Positions 6,259 through 6,583 of a stretch of DNA of 6,583 nucleotides are shown piece after piece. The stretch is taken from positions 1 through 6,583 of the forward strand of contig JAGDDC010000205.1 in NCBI GenBank assembly GCA_017958245.1, written 5' to 3'. The stretch comes from Lachnospiraceae bacterium (lineage in GTDB: Bacteria > Bacillota_A > Clostridia > Lachnospirales > Lachnospiraceae). The number at the start of each line of letters is the position of its first letter. Within the stretch, counting starts at the first letter, position 1. The notes under the pieces were generated by a model. That model ran no database searches. It saw only the letters and a list, made by a program, of their open reading frames with translations, and was not told where the DNA came from. The position numbers and the translations under genes were made by a program.

Positions 6259-6583
6259 TCAGCTTCTGTTTTCCTTTAAGAGGAAGACGATGGCGCACAT
6301 GCCCTTTCCTACATGAGAACCGATGACGGGGCCGATGTCCGATATGAAATACTCTTTGCAAAGACCGCTTGCAGTCACTTCATTTGCAAGTTCTTCGGCA
6401 AACTCGGGACAGCTCGCGTGTCCGATCAATATGGTCTGATGTTCGGGCTTGAAGGCCTTCTCCTGAACATAATCCCTCAGGAAGTGGAGCGACTTCTTGA
6501 CGCCGCGCACCTTGGCGATGACCTTGAGCTTGCCTTCCGCGTCGATCGTGAGGATCGGGTGGATAGAGAGCGCGGAGCCGAGC
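6259..6583 (-). CDS. DegV family protein (fatty-acid-binding type), C-terminal fragment
   Basis: The minus-strand frame runs in from the right edge and ends at TGA (6261-6259); 107 C-terminal residues of a protein that is usually about 280 long are visible. The codons continue without a stop to the window edge, so the GTG at 6510-6508 is an internal valine and not the start. The segments SALSIHPILTIDAEGKLKV, KVRGVKKSLHFL, ILIGHASCPEFAEEL and IGPVIGSHVGKG appear in the order seen in the C-terminal domain of DegV proteins. The family binds long-chain fatty acids; FakB members present the acid to the kinase FakA for phosphorylation and lipid synthesis. The family's IGPVIGtHxGxG motif with its His is intact here, though the typical GPG reads GKG. 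Whether this copy works with a FakA partner cannot be seen. It is convergent with the hemolysin III gene. Confidence 0.9.
   Translation of the reverse strand, partial: LGSALSIHPILTIDAEGKLKVIAKVRGVKKSLHFLRDYVQEKAFKPEHQTILIGHASCPEFAEELANEVTASGLCKEYFISDIGPVIGSHVGKGMCAIVFLLKENRS

Overview
The window looks like chromosomal DNA from a fibre- or glycan-degrading anaerobic Firmicute of the Ruminococcaceae/Lachnospiraceae type. The basis is indirect: a solute-binding protein tail of the oligosaccharide-transporter kind, a very large secreted multi-module protein with a Pro/Thr/Glu linker and C-terminal membrane anchor, Gram-positive Shine-Dalgarno sites and hairpin/T-tract terminators. No species can be named from the sequence alone.

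Layout, left to right. (1) 1-214: the last 70 codons of an ABC-transporter substrate-binding protein on the + strand. (2) 215-388: an intergenic stretch with two small hairpins and a strong intrinsic terminator (321-360) that stops only 28 nt before the next start codon. (3) 389-4099: a 1236-residue surface protein with signal peptide, four degenerate beta-sandwich modules of CBM9/DOMON type, a glycoside-hydrolase-like barrel resembling the DUF4832 families, a C-terminal sandwich, a Pro-rich linker and a single transmembrane anchor. (4) 4096-5334: a Gfo/Idh/MocA NAD(P)-dependent oxidoreductase whose start overlaps the previous stop (ATGA), with an unusual six-cysteine insertion. (5) 5349-5385: a near-perfect terminator with a GAAA loop that closes this unit. 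(6) 5441-6178: a hemolysin III/PAQR-type membrane protein with slightly different codon choice. (7) 6259-6583: the C-terminal part of a DegV-family protein on the - strand, convergent with the hemolysin III gene and cut by the window edge.

The first three genes are best read as one glycan-use locus. The binding protein would deliver a sugar to an ABC importer encoded upstream. The anchored surface protein would bind and probably hydrolyse a glycan outside the cell. The translationally coupled oxidoreductase would act on a sugar or sugar derivative in the cytoplasm. The substrate cannot be read from the sequence. The hemolysin III and degV genes look like unrelated housekeeping neighbours. I found no tRNA, rRNA, CRISPR array, insertion sequence or phage feature, and no gene-free stretch longer than about 175 bases.
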